Shown here piece by piece: positions 51,629-59,804 of a stretch of DNA of 64,000 bases. The stretch is taken from positions 1 through 64,000 of the forward strand of contig CAVSSX010000012.1 of assembly GCA_963730735.1 (NCBI GenBank), in the 5' to 3' direction. The notes beneath the pieces were generated by a model that saw only the letters and a program-made list of their open reading frames with translations, was not told the DNA's origin and did no database searches. The stretch comes from CAVSSX01 sp963730735. Its GTDB lineage: Bacteria; Actinomycetota; Acidimicrobiia; Acidimicrobiales; RAAP-2. Position 1 is the first letter of the stretch. Every line of letters begins with the position of its first letter. The translations under genes were made by a program, and so were the position numbers.

Positions 51629-53248
51629 ATGACCACTCGACGCATGACCCGCGAGATCGCGCAGCAGATGAGCGTGGCCGAGCAGCACGATTGGTTCCGC
51701 TCGCGCCACTCGCGGCGGACGATCCTGAAGGGCGGCCTGGTCGGGGCCGGCACCGTGCTCGCCGGGGACGCCCTCCTCACCCGGGCGGCCGGGGCCACGG
51801 TCCAGGGCCCGGGGCCGGGCCACGGCCCCACCCTGGTGTCGAGCACCACCCCGGCCAACGCCTCGGGCGTCGTCCCGTTCGGCCGGCACATCGCCTACGG
51901 CGCCGACCCGACCCGGCAGATGAGCATCGCCTGGCAGGTGGCCAGCCCGGTGGCCAGCCCGTTCGTCCGGATCGGCACCAGCCCCTACAACCTGGGTGAG
52001 CAACTCCCGGCCAACCTGAAGAACGTCAACACGCCGTGGGCCGACATCACGGACTTCATCGACAGCGTCGGCCCGGCGGCCACCGCCGCCAAGGCCCCCG
52101 AGGAGCAGTACTACGCCCACGTGGCGGCCACCAACCTCCAGCCGGGTACCACCTACTACTACGCCGTCGGTCACCAGGGCCTCGACCCGGCGCCCTCCAA
52201 TCTCGGCCAGGGGGCCATCTCGAGCTTCACCACCGCCCCGGCCGGCCCGACCCCGTTCACCTTCACCGCCTTCGGGGACCAGGGGTCGACCTACGACTCC
52301 ATCGCCACCACCAACTTGATCCTGGCCCAGAACCCGGCCTTCCATCTCCACGCCGGCGACATCTCCTACGCCGAGAGCGGCGGGGAGGGCCTGCTCACCG
52401 ACCAGTACGACCCCCGGGTGTGGGACTCGTTCTTCACGACCGTGGCGCCGACGGCGGCATCGGTCCCCTGGATGCCCTCGCTCGGCAACCACGAGATGGA
52501 GCCGTGGTACTCGCCGAACGGCTACGGCGCCGACGTCGACCGCCTGGACTTCCCCGGCAACGGCCCGAGCGTGGCCCCCGGGACCTACTCCTTCACCTAC
52601 GGCAACGTCGGGTTCATCAGCCTCGACCCCAACGACGTCTCCTACGAGATCCCGGCCAACCACGGCTACACCGGCGGCCAGCAGACCGCCTGGCTGGGCC
52701 AGACCCTGGCCGCCCTGCGCCAGAACCGATCGATCGACTTCATCGTCGTGTTCTTCCACCACTGCGCCTACTGCACCTGCGTCACCCACGGCTCCGAGGG
52801 CGGGGTCCGGCAGTACTGGACGCCGCTGTTCGACCAGTACCAGGTCGACCTGGTGATCAACGGCCACAACCACATCTACGAGCGCACCGACCCCATCACC
52901 GCCGGAGCGTCCACCACGACGGCGCCGAGCGGGGCCACCGTCAACCCGGCCACCCAGGGCACGACGTACATCACCGCCGGGGCGGCGGGCGAGAGCCTCT
53001 ACAAGTTCGGCGTGGCCGACAACTACGAGGGCTCCCCCAGCTCGGTGCCCTCGGTGGCCAGCTACGTCAACCAGACGGGTGCCGTCCAGGTCCCCGAGAC
53101 GGTGACCTGGTCCCAGGTCCGCTACACCGGTTACAGCCTCCTGGTCGTCCAGGTGGTGCCCCGGTTCTTCGGTCGCACCACCATGCTGCTGCGGGCCATC
53201 AACGAGTCGGGCACCGAGATCGACCGGGTCACCCTGGCCCGGAGCTAG
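51629..53248 (+). CDS. Secreted purple acid phosphatase-like metallophosphoesterase
   Basis: 539 residues. A twin-arginine signal (S-R-R-T-I-L-K at residues 28-34 and a hydrophobic stretch GGLVGAGTVLAG) sends it through the Tat system folded. An N-terminal fibronectin-like domain (QMSIAWQVASP, LQPGTTYYYAVGH) precedes the catalytic domain with TAFGDQGST, LHAGDISYAES, PSLGNHEMEPW, VVFFHHCAYC and VINGHNHIYER, which supply the dinuclear metal ligands. It likely releases phosphate from organic esters outside the cell. It is a single gene followed by a long hairpin. Confidence 0.9.
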   Translation: MTTRRMTREIAQQMSVAEQHDWFRSRHSRRTILKGGLVGAGTVLAGDALLTRAAGATVQGPGPGHGPTLVSSTTPANASGVVPFGRHIAYGADPTRQMSIAWQVASPVASPFVRIGTSPYNLGEQLPANLKNVNTPWADITDFIDSVGPAATAAKAPEEQYYAHVAATNLQPGTTYYYAVGHQGLDPAPSNLGQGAISSFTTAPAGPTPFTFTAFGDQGSTYDSIATTNLILAQNPAFHLHAGDISYAESGGEGLLTDQYDPRVWDSFFTTVAPTAASVPWMPSLGNHEMEPWYSPNGYGADVDRLDFPGNGPSVAPGTYSFTYGNVGFISLDPNDVSYEIPANHGYTGGQQTAWLGQTLAALRQNRSIDFIVVFFHHCAYCTCVTHGSEGGVRQYWTPLFDQYQVDLVINGHNHIYERTDPITAGASTTTAPSGATVNPATQGTTYITAGAAGESLYKFGVADNYEGSPSSVPSVASYVNQTGAVQVPETVTWSQVRYTGYSLLVVQVVPRFFGRTTMLLRAINESGTEIDRVTLARS

Positions 53249-53254
53249 TCCGCC

Positions 53255-53303
53255 GCTGCCCACGCTTGGCTGTCTCCCACCGGGACGGCCAAGCGTGGGC
53301 AGC
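53255..53303. terminator. Long hairpin behind the phosphatase gene
   Basis: GCTGCCCACGCTTGGC (53255-53270) and GCCAAGCGTGGGCAGC (53288-53303) are perfect inverted repeats of 16 bp. Including two G-U pairs, the stem continues inward for 6 more pairs, leaving a 5-nt loop. The element begins 6 nt after the stop codon. Confidence 0.65.
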
Positions 53304-53371
53304 ACCCCCGGACTGCGACGACGGGCGTCCGGGCCGGGCACCGGCGCCGACCCCCGGTAGCCTCGGGCTCC

Positions 53372-54023
53372 GTGCCCGATGGCCCGTCCTCGCCCGAGCC
53401 GATACGCCGGTTCCCCGGTGGTGGCGGCAGCCGGCGCGACACTGCGGCCCGGGACCGGGTCCTGGCCGCCACCCTGGCCCTCCTGGCCGACGTCGGCTAC
53501 GCCGACCTGACCATCGAGGCGATCGCCGCCCGAGCCGGCGTCGGCAAGCCCACGGTCTATCGGTGGTGGAAGAACAAGGCCCAGGTGGTCTACGAGGCGA
53601 GCTGCACCTTGGCCGAGCGGGACGAGATACCCGCCACCGGCGACTTCGCCCGGGACCTGGCCAGCTTCGTCGACCGGGTCGCCCACTTCTTCCGGCGCGA
53701 CGGCGTCGTGGCCGCCCTCCGAGGCATGTTGGCCGACACCGAGGTCTCCCGGGCCATGGAGCAGGAGCACACCGGCCCGGCCCGGGCCCACCTGCGGTCG
53801 TTGGTGGACGGCGCCCGGCGAGCGCGGCGACATCCGGCCGGACGCCGATCCCGACGCGCTGTTCGACCTGGCGGTGGGAGCGGTGATGCTCCAGGCGCTC
53901 GACGGAGCGGCGGCCGCCGGCGCCGGTCATGATGGGGTCCCGGCCATCGTCGACACGCTCTTGCGAGGGGTGGCGAATTGGCCAGAACGAAACGCTCCGT
54001 TACGATCTGTCGGCGAAGGATGA
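53372..54023 (+). CDS. TetR family transcriptional regulator, apparent frameshift
   Basis: The N-terminal DNA-binding domain is typical: RDRVLAATLALLADVGYADL, TIEAIAARAGVGKPTVYRWW and NKAQVVYEA. The ligand-binding part continues as RGDIRPDADPDALFDLAVGA and VPAIVDTLLRGVANWPE in another frame; an extra base near 53815-53820 separates the two. Corrected length 216 residues. GTG start with TAGCCT 8 nt upstream. The gene is followed after 33 bp by an SDR oxidoreductase and then an LLM oxidoreductase, which it may control. Confidence 0.85.
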
Positions 54024-54056
54024 GCGGCGGCCGCGGAGGGCCGCCTTGGGGGGGAC

Positions 54057-54885
54057 ATGCAGCTCGAAGGACGCATCGCGCTGGTCACCGGGGCCAGCCG
54101 AGGGGTGGGCCAGGCAACGGCGCTGGAACTGGCTCGTCGGGGGGCCGACCTGGTGTTGTCGGCCCGCACCGTCGACCAGGCGCTCCCCTCCATGCCGGGG
54201 ACCCTGGCCGAGACCCGGGCCGCCGTCGAGGCCCTCGGCCGGCAGGCCCACGTGGTCGGGGCCGACCTCAACGACATGGACTCGGTGGAGCAGCTGGCCG
54301 AGCAGGCGTTGGCCTGGCGTGGGCGCATCGACGTGCTGGTCAACGACGCCGCCTTCCTCGGCCGGGCCGCCTACCACGACCTCGACGAGCTGGAGCTGCG
54401 GAACTTCGAGCGCCAGTTCCGGGTCAACGTGACCGCCCCGTTCCTGCTGTCCAAGCGGCTGGTCCCCTCGATGCGGGTCGCCGGCGGCGGCGTCATCGTC
54501 AACGTCACCTCGGGGGCCGGGCTCATCGGGACCTACACCACCCCGGGCATCACCTACGGACCGACCAAGGCGGCGCTCAACCGTCTCACGACGTTGCTCG
54601 CCCGGGACCTGCGGGACGACCACATCGCCGTCTTCGCCGTCGACCCCGGCTACACCCGCACGGTGCTGGTCGAGCAGACGGCCGAGCAGGCCGGCCAGGA
54701 CCTCTCGACGGCGCACCCCGTCGAGGTGCCGGCCACGGTGATCGCCGACCTGGTCGAGGCGGATGCCGAGCGCACCACCGGGCGGATCTTCCAGTCGGTC
54801 GAAGGGTCGGGGACCACTCGTGATGGCCGACGCCAACCTGCCCATGCCCGAAGGGGTCGAGCTCGACCTCACCGACGACGCGTGA
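54057..54885 (+). CDS. Short-chain dehydrogenase/reductase, apparent frameshift near the end
   Basis: NAD(P)-dependent oxidoreductase with a Rossmann fold: TGASRGVG (residues 11-18), VLVNDAAFLG, catalytic S152 in NVTSGAG and Y167-x3-K171 in ITYGPTK. The frame ends prematurely unless one base near 54817 is removed; then it finishes as GTLVMADANLPMPEGVELD and a TGA, 275 residues. Substrate unknown. Lies between the TetR and LLM genes, probably one transcription unit. Confidence 0.87.
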
Positions 54886-54949
54886 CCACGGCGAGCCGGC
54901 GACCCCTCCCGTCGGTCGGCATGACCCACCCATCAGAAAGGATCTACCA

Positions 54950-55864
54950 GTGAAGTTCTCGATGTCGTTGTCCGGGCTCGGGGCCCGCCACTACCCCGAG
55001 GTGGCCGAAGCCGCCGAGGCCAACGGATTCATCAGTATCGCCATCCCCGAGCACCTGATCTTCCCGGCCGAGATGCCCCCCTTCTACTCGTACACGGCCG
55101 ACGGCTACCCGCCGATGCACTCGGACACGCCGGCCTTCGACCCCTTCGTGGTCCTGGCCGGGGTGGCCACCCGGACGACCACCATCCGCCTGGCCACCGG
55201 GGTCTTCATCCTCCCGCTGCGCCACCCCATCGGGGTCGCCCGCTCGGTCATCACCCTCGACCGGATGTCCGGCGGCCGGGTCGACCTGGGCATCGGCGTG
55301 GGTTGGATGCCCGACGAGTTCGAGATCGTGGGCCAGGACTTCCACAACCGGGGTCGTCGGACCGACGAGATGATCGAGCTCATGCGCCGCCTGTGGAGCG
55401 AGGAGACCATCGAGTTCCACGGCGAGTTCTACGACATCCCGCCGGTCAAGTTCCTGCCCAAGCCGATCAACAAGGAGCGGGGCATCCCGATCATCGTCGG
55501 CGGCACGTCGCCGGGCGCCCTGCGCCGGGCCGGCCGGTTGGGTGACGGTTGGGTCCACCACACCCAGATCCGGGCCTCGCTCTACAACGGCGAGTCCAAC
55601 CCGGGCGTCAACAACGACGACTTCATCCAGCTGGCCGACCACCTCGAGGTGATCCGCCGCCACCGCGACGAGGCCGGACGGAGCGACGCCCCGTTCGAGA
55701 TCATCGCCGGCATGGGGGCCACGCTCGAGGGGATGCGCCGCTCCGAGGAGCTGGGCGTGACCACGTACCAGGTCGGGCCGACGACCGCCGGCCTCAAGGG
55801 CACCAAGGAGAGCTTCATCGACTGGATCAAGGAGTTCGCCGACGAGGTCATCGCCAAGGCCTGA
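54950..55864 (+). CDS. LLM class F420-dependent oxidoreductase (TIGR03619-like)
   Basis: 304 residues. Luciferase-like barrel with HYPEVAEAAEANGFISIAIP, TRTTTIRLATGVFILPLRHP, RSVITLDRMSGGRVDLGIGV and GWMPDEFEIVGQDFHNRGRR, then IPIIVGGTSPGALRRAGRLG. TIGR03619-type proteins are abundant in F420-producing actinobacteria and reduce or oxidise diverse small molecules. GTG start with an AGAAAGGA ribosome-binding site (54935-54942). Downstream of SDR and TetR genes; a hairpin closes the unit. Confidence 0.9.
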   Translation: MKFSMSLSGLGARHYPEVAEAAEANGFISIAIPEHLIFPAEMPPFYSYTADGYPPMHSDTPAFDPFVVLAGVATRTTTIRLATGVFILPLRHPIGVARSVITLDRMSGGRVDLGIGVGWMPDEFEIVGQDFHNRGRRTDEMIELMRRLWSEETIEFHGEFYDIPPVKFLPKPINKERGIPIIVGGTSPGALRRAGRLGDGWVHHTQIRASLYNGESNPGVNNDDFIQLADHLEVIRRHRDEAGRSDAPFEIIAGMGATLEGMRRSEELGVTTYQVGPTTAGLKGTKESFIDWIKEFADEVIAKA

Positions 55865-55877
55865 CCTCGGGGCCGCC

Positions 55878-55919
55878 GGGGCCGGGCGTTCTCAGTGATC
55901 TCTCAGTTCGCCCGGCCCC
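55878..55919. terminator. Hairpin behind the LLM gene
   Basis: GGGGCCGGGCG (55878-55888) / CGCCCGGCCCC (55909-55919), perfect 11-bp stem with a 20-nt AT-richer loop that contains TCTCAGT twice. It starts 14 nt after the stop codon. The following 200 bp up to the next gene hold nothing else recognisable. Confidence 0.55.
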
Positions 55920-56120
55920 CGACCGACGATTCCGACCGCCGTGAAGGGGGCCTGAGCAGGGACGACGTGCCGCGGCCCCGGAGACCCGGCCGGCACCAGC
56001 CCCCGGGGCGCCCCCCAGCCGGGTGGTCCCGCCGTGGCCTGGCTCGCCGGTACGGTGGCCGCCGAGGTCGCCGACGGCGACCCGGGATGCGGCGGGTGGG
56101 GCCGGGAAAGGCGCGATGCG

Positions 56121-56936
56121 GTGGCAACGAACCAGAACGTCCGCCGCCGGTCCGGCCTGCGGGCGCTGGTGCCCGAACCGGTCGCCGCCAAGGTGCCCGA
56201 GATCCTCCTGGTGTTCTGGGTGACCAAGATCCTGACCACCGCCGGGGGCGAGGCGGCCTCGGACTACTTCAAGACCTTGGGCAACGTGAAGGGCGGCGGG
56301 ATCGAGGTCGTGCTCTTCGTGGTCGGCCTGGCGCTGCAGTTCGGCACCCGTCGCTACCGGGCGCTCGCCTACTGGTTCCTGGCCTACGCCATCGCCATCA
56401 TCGGCACCGGGGTGGCCGACTTCCAGCACCTGGACCTCCATCTCCCCTACGCCGCCACCACCGTGCTGTGGGCGGTGATCCTGCTGGCCGTGTTCTGGTG
56501 CTGGCACCGGACCGAGGGGACGCTCTCGATCCACAGCATCACCACCACCCGGCGAGAGTGCTTCTACTGGGCGACGGTGTTCGCCACCTTCGCCCTCGGG
56601 ACGGCGCTCGGGGACTTCACGGCCAACGCCCTGGGGCTCGGCTATCTGGCCTCGGGGATCCTGTTCGCCGTCGTGATCCTGCTGCCGGCCTCGCCTGGCG
56701 GTTCGGCCTGAACCCCATCGCCGCCTTCTGGATGGCCTACGTGGTCACCCGGCCGCCCGGGTGCGTCGTTCGCCGACTACCTCTCCAAGCCGGCCAACAT
56801 GAGCGGGATCGGCTTCGGGGACGGCCCGACGGCGATCGTCTTCGCCCTCGGCGTCGCCGTGCTGGTCCTCTACCTGACGGTCGCCCGACCCGACATCCAG
56901 CCCCCGCTGGCCACCGGCCGGCCCGGCGCCGACTGA
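56121..56936 (+). CDS. COG4705-type integral membrane protein, two apparent frameshifts
   Basis: Polytopic membrane protein, about seven to eight helices. Conserved blocks: KVPEILLVFWVTKILTTAGG, ADFQHLDLHLPYAATTVLW, TLSIHSITTTRRECFYWATV, FALGTALGDFTANALGLGY, RFGLNPIAAFWMAYVVTRP and ASFADYLSKPANMSGIGFGD, with internal similarity between the two halves as in this family of unknown function. One missing base near 56689-56691 and one extra near 56761-56762 break the frame; the net length is unchanged (271 residues). GTG 56121 is preceded by GGAAAGG. No functional partner is evident. Confidence 0.78.
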
Positions 56937-57007
56937 ACGTCCGCCGGAGCCCTGCCCTACGCTCCGTCGAGGCGGCCGGCACCGGCGCCGCACGCCGGGA
57001 GGCAACC

Positions 57008-57859
57008 ATGTCCGACTGCACCACCTTCTCCTCGGAGGTCCTGACCATCGAGGCCGAGGGCGCCGTGGCCACCCTGTGGCTCGACCGCCCCGAGGCCCGC
57101 AACGCCATGGGACCGGCGCTGTGGCGGGACCTGCCCCGGGCCATGGCCGCCCTGACCGACGACGAGGCGATCCGGGCCGTGGTGCTCGCCGCCCGGGGGC
57201 CCCACTTCAGCGTGGGCCTCGACCTGGTGGCCATGGGCGGGTCCCTGCTCGGCGGCGACCGGCCGGCCGACGCCCCTCGGCCCTCGCATGCCGGCACGAC
57301 GGCGTCGTCGCGGGCCCAGATCGTGCGCCTCCAGGAGGCGGTCACCTCGGTGGCCGACTGCCCCAAGCCGGTCATCGCCGCCGTCCACGGCTACTGCATC
57401 GGCGGCGGGGTCGACCTCATCAGCGCCTGCGACATCCGCCTGGCCTCGGCCGACGCCACCTTCTCGGTGCGAGAGACCCGGGTGGCCATCGTGGCCGACC
57501 TCGGCAGCCTGCAGCGGCTGCCGAGGATCATCGGCCTCGGGCACGTGGCCGAGCTGGCCTTCACCGGCAAGGACATCGGCGCCGGCCGGGCCCGCGAGAT
57601 CGGGCTGGTCAACGAGGTGGCCGACGACGCGGCGGCCGTGGTCGACGCCGCCCGGGACCTGGCGACGGAGATCGCCGCCAACTCACCCCTCGCCGTCCAG
57701 GGCACCAAGGCGGTGCTGGCGGCCAGCGAGGGCCGCACGGTGGCCGAGGGCCTCGACTACGTGGCCACGTGGAACGCCGGCATGCTCCAGTCCGCCGACC
57801 TGGTCGAGGCCATGACGGCCTTCGCCGAGAAGCGCACCCCGCGCTTCACCGGTCGCTGA
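57008..57859 (+). CDS. Enoyl-CoA hydratase/isomerase (crotonase) family protein
   Basis: 283 residues. Crotonase fold: ATLWLDRPEARNAMGPALW, HFSVGLDLVAMGG, PVIAAVHGYCIGGGVDLISA (oxyanion hole) and VAIVADLGSLQRLPRIIG. The acidic pattern with Asp in ADLGSLQRLP resembles the dienoyl-CoA isomerase (ECH1) branch more than ordinary enoyl-CoA hydratases, which have Glu in both active positions. ATG 57008; a TACGCT at 56954-56959 could be the -10. Lies alone between the membrane protein and a convergent small gene. Confidence 0.88.
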   Translation: MSDCTTFSSEVLTIEAEGAVATLWLDRPEARNAMGPALWRDLPRAMAALTDDEAIRAVVLAARGPHFSVGLDLVAMGGSLLGGDRPADAPRPSHAGTTASSRAQIVRLQEAVTSVADCPKPVIAAVHGYCIGGGVDLISACDIRLASADATFSVRETRVAIVADLGSLQRLPRIIGLGHVAELAFTGKDIGAGRAREIGLVNEVADDAAAVVDAARDLATEIAANSPLAVQGTKAVLAASEGRTVAEGLDYVATWNAGMLQSADLVEAMTAFAEKRTPRFTGR

Positions 57860-57865
57860 GCGACC
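57851..57865. terminator. Small hairpin at the crotonase stop codon
   Basis: GGTCGC-TGA-GCGACC: a perfect 6-bp stem whose 3-nt loop is the crotonase stop codon. It lies in the 10-bp gap between convergent genes. Confidence 0.35.
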
Positions 57866-57869
57866 CGCC

Positions 57870-58209
57870 TCAGCGCCGCCGGCGCCACCAACGACCGGAC
57901 TTGGCCTCCCGCTTGGCGTCCTCCCGCTGCACGTCGGCCAGCACCTCGGGGCCCACGGCGTTGATGAAGTCCTCGGCCTGGTCCAAGAGGGCGGCCACCT
58001 CGTCGCCCGGCACCGCCGGCTCCTCCTCGAGCGGCGGGCTCGACCAAGGAGCCGTGGACCCACCCCACGTCGGCCAGCCGCCGCTCGTAGGAGGGGCAGT
58101 TGGCCGGGCAGCGCCACGGGGCCTCGGGGGCCAGGTCGAGCTGGCAGAAACGGGCCACCTCGCCCGACGCGTACGTCCGGGACTGGAAGTGCTTGCACTC
58201 CTCACGCAT
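57870..58209 (-). CDS. Small Cys-rich protein behind sufB, apparent frameshift
   Basis: 112 residues after removing one extra base in the run at 58036-58038. The N-terminal half carries a Cys/His set in REECKHFQSRTY, ARFCQLDL and WRCPANCPSY (C-x-H, C, C-x3-C), which could bind zinc or an Fe-S cluster. The C-terminal half is an acidic helix (GDEVAALLDQAEDFINAVG) ending in a strongly basic tail. No family is recognised. It lies 38 bp behind sufB on the same strand, so it is probably co-transcribed with it. The two halves come from different frames, and their joining is inferred. Confidence 0.6.
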
Positions 58210-58247
58210 CGGCACCACACCATGGTGCCACCTGAGCGTCGAGGATG

Positions 58248-59648
58248 TCAGCCGACCGAGCCCTCCATCTGCAGCTCGATCAGACGGCTCCACTCCACGG
58301 CGTACTCCATGGGCAGCGTCCGGGTCACCGGCTCGATGAACCCGTTCACGATCATGCCCATGGCCTGGCTCTCCGAGAGGCCCCGGCTCATCAGGTAGAA
58401 GAGCTGGTCGTCGCCGACCTTGGAGACGGTCGCCTCGTGGCCGATGCGGGCGTCACGCTCCCCCACCTCCATGTAGGGCTTGGTCTCGGAGATCGACTCC
58501 TCGTCGAGCAGCAGGGCGTCGCAGCGCACGAAGGCCTTGGCCCCCGTGGCGCCCTCGTCGACGTGGACCTTGCCCCGGTAGGTGGTGCGGCCGCCGCCCT
58601 TGGAGATCGACTTCGAGATGATGGTGGACGTCGTCTCGGGCGCGACGTGGTACATCTTCGCCCCGGCGTCCTGGTGCTGGCCGGCACCGGCGTAGGCCAC
58701 CGACAGGACCTCGCCGGAGGCCTTCGGCCCCATCAGGTAGACCGACGGGTACTTCATCGTCAGGCGGGACCCGATGTTGCCGTCGATCCATTCCACGTGG
58801 GCCTCGGCCTCGGCCCGGGCCCGCTTGGTCACCAGGTTGTAGACGTTGTTCGACCAGTTCTGGATGGTCGTGTACGTGATCCGGCTGCCCGGGAGGGCCA
58901 CCAGCTCGACCACCGCCGAGTGCAGGGAGTCGGTCGTGTAGACCGGCGCCGAGCAGCCCTCCACGTAGTGCACCTGGGAGCCCTCGTCGGCGATGATCAG
59001 CGTGCGCTCGAACTGGCCCATGTTCTCGGCGTTGATCCGGAAGTAGGCCTGCAGGGGCATGTCGACCTTCACCCCGGGCGGGACGTAGATGAACGACCCA
59101 CCGGACCACACGGCCGAGTTGAGGGCGGCGAACTTGTTGTCGTTGGGCGGGATCACCTTGCCGAACCAGCGACGCACCAGTTCGGGGTACTCCCGCACGG
59201 CGGTGTCCATGTCGGTGAACAGCACGCCCAGGGCCTCGAGGTCCTCGCGGTTGCGGTGGAAGACGACCTCGGACTCGTACTGGGCGGTGACGCCGGCCAG
59301 GTACTTGCGCTCGGCCTCGGGGATGCCCAGCTTCTCGTAGGTGTTCTTGATCGACTCGGGCAGCTCGTCCCAGTCGCCGACCTGGTCCTTCGTCGGCTTG
59401 ATGTAGTAGTAGATGTCGTCGAAGTCGAGGTGCGGCATGTTGACGGCGAACCACTCGGCCATGGGCCGACGGTCGAACCGGCGCAGCGCCGACAGGCGGA
59501 AGTCCCGCATCCAGTCGGGCTCGTTCTTCATCTGCGACATCTCGCGGACGATGGTCTCGTTCAGGCCCTTCTTGGGCTTGAAGATGTAGTCCTCTTCGTC
59601 GCTCCAGCCCAGCTGGTAGCGACCGAGGTCGAGATCTGTGCTGGTCAT
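58248..59648 (-). CDS. sufB: Fe-S assembly scaffold protein SufB
   Basis: 466 residues, full length. Core scaffold on which Fe-S clusters are built. Hallmarks: YQLGWSDEEDYIFKPKKGLN, MSQMKNEPDWMRDFRLSALR, WSGGSFIYVPPGVKVDMPLQ, HYVEGCSAPVY (a conserved Cys), TIQNWSNNVYNLVTKRA and IGHEATVSKVGDDQLFYLMS. AGGAGA precedes the ATG. It is separated from sufD by 7 kb with unrelated plus-strand genes in between, an unusual layout for a protein that works in one complex with SufD and SufC. Confidence 0.97.
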   Translation of the reverse strand: MTSTDLDLGRYQLGWSDEEDYIFKPKKGLNETIVREMSQMKNEPDWMRDFRLSALRRFDRRPMAEWFAVNMPHLDFDDIYYYIKPTKDQVGDWDELPESIKNTYEKLGIPEAERKYLAGVTAQYESEVVFHRNREDLEALGVLFTDMDTAVREYPELVRRWFGKVIPPNDNKFAALNSAVWSGGSFIYVPPGVKVDMPLQAYFRINAENMGQFERTLIIADEGSQVHYVEGCSAPVYTTDSLHSAVVELVALPGSRITYTTIQNWSNNVYNLVTKRARAEAEAHVEWIDGNIGSRLTMKYPSVYLMGPKASGEVLSVAYAGAGQHQDAGAKMYHVAPETTSTIISKSISKGGGRTTYRGKVHVDEGATGAKAFVRCDALLLDEESISETKPYMEVGERDARIGHEATVSKVGDDQLFYLMSRGLSESQAMGMIVNGFIEPVTRTLPMEYAVEWSRLIELQMEGSVG

Positions 59649-59715
59649 GGTTCTCCTGGCCTCCTACGGCCGACCGGATGCCGACGGTTGGGGCGATCCA
59701 GTCGCTGGATTTCCC

Positions 59716-59729
59716 CTATCACGATAGTA
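59716..59729 (-). promoter_or_regulatory. Probable -10 box and palindrome of sufB
   Basis: Minus-strand TACTAT (59724-59729) fits a -10 box about 76 nt before the sufB ATG. It overlaps the small palindrome CTATC-AC-GATAG (59716-59727). Confidence 0.45.
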
Positions 59730-59746
59730 ACAACCTCCCGACCCTC

Positions 59747-59784
59747 CCGGAACGTACCGGCGGTGCCGCACCGATACGTTCCGG
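59747..59784. promoter_or_regulatory. Large dyad in the sufB/peptidase divergent promoter region
   Basis: CCGGAACGTACCGG (59747-59760), 10-bp spacer, CCGATACGTTCCGG (59771-59784): 13 of 14 positions pair. It covers the expected -35 position of sufB on the minus strand. It also lies just upstream of CAGGCT (59793-59798), which is 6 nt before the GTG of the peptidase gene on the plus strand. It is a good candidate for a dimeric or tetrameric regulator acting on both genes. Confidence 0.6.
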
Positions 59785-59804
59785 CGGCCTGGCAGGCTGG
59801 ACCG

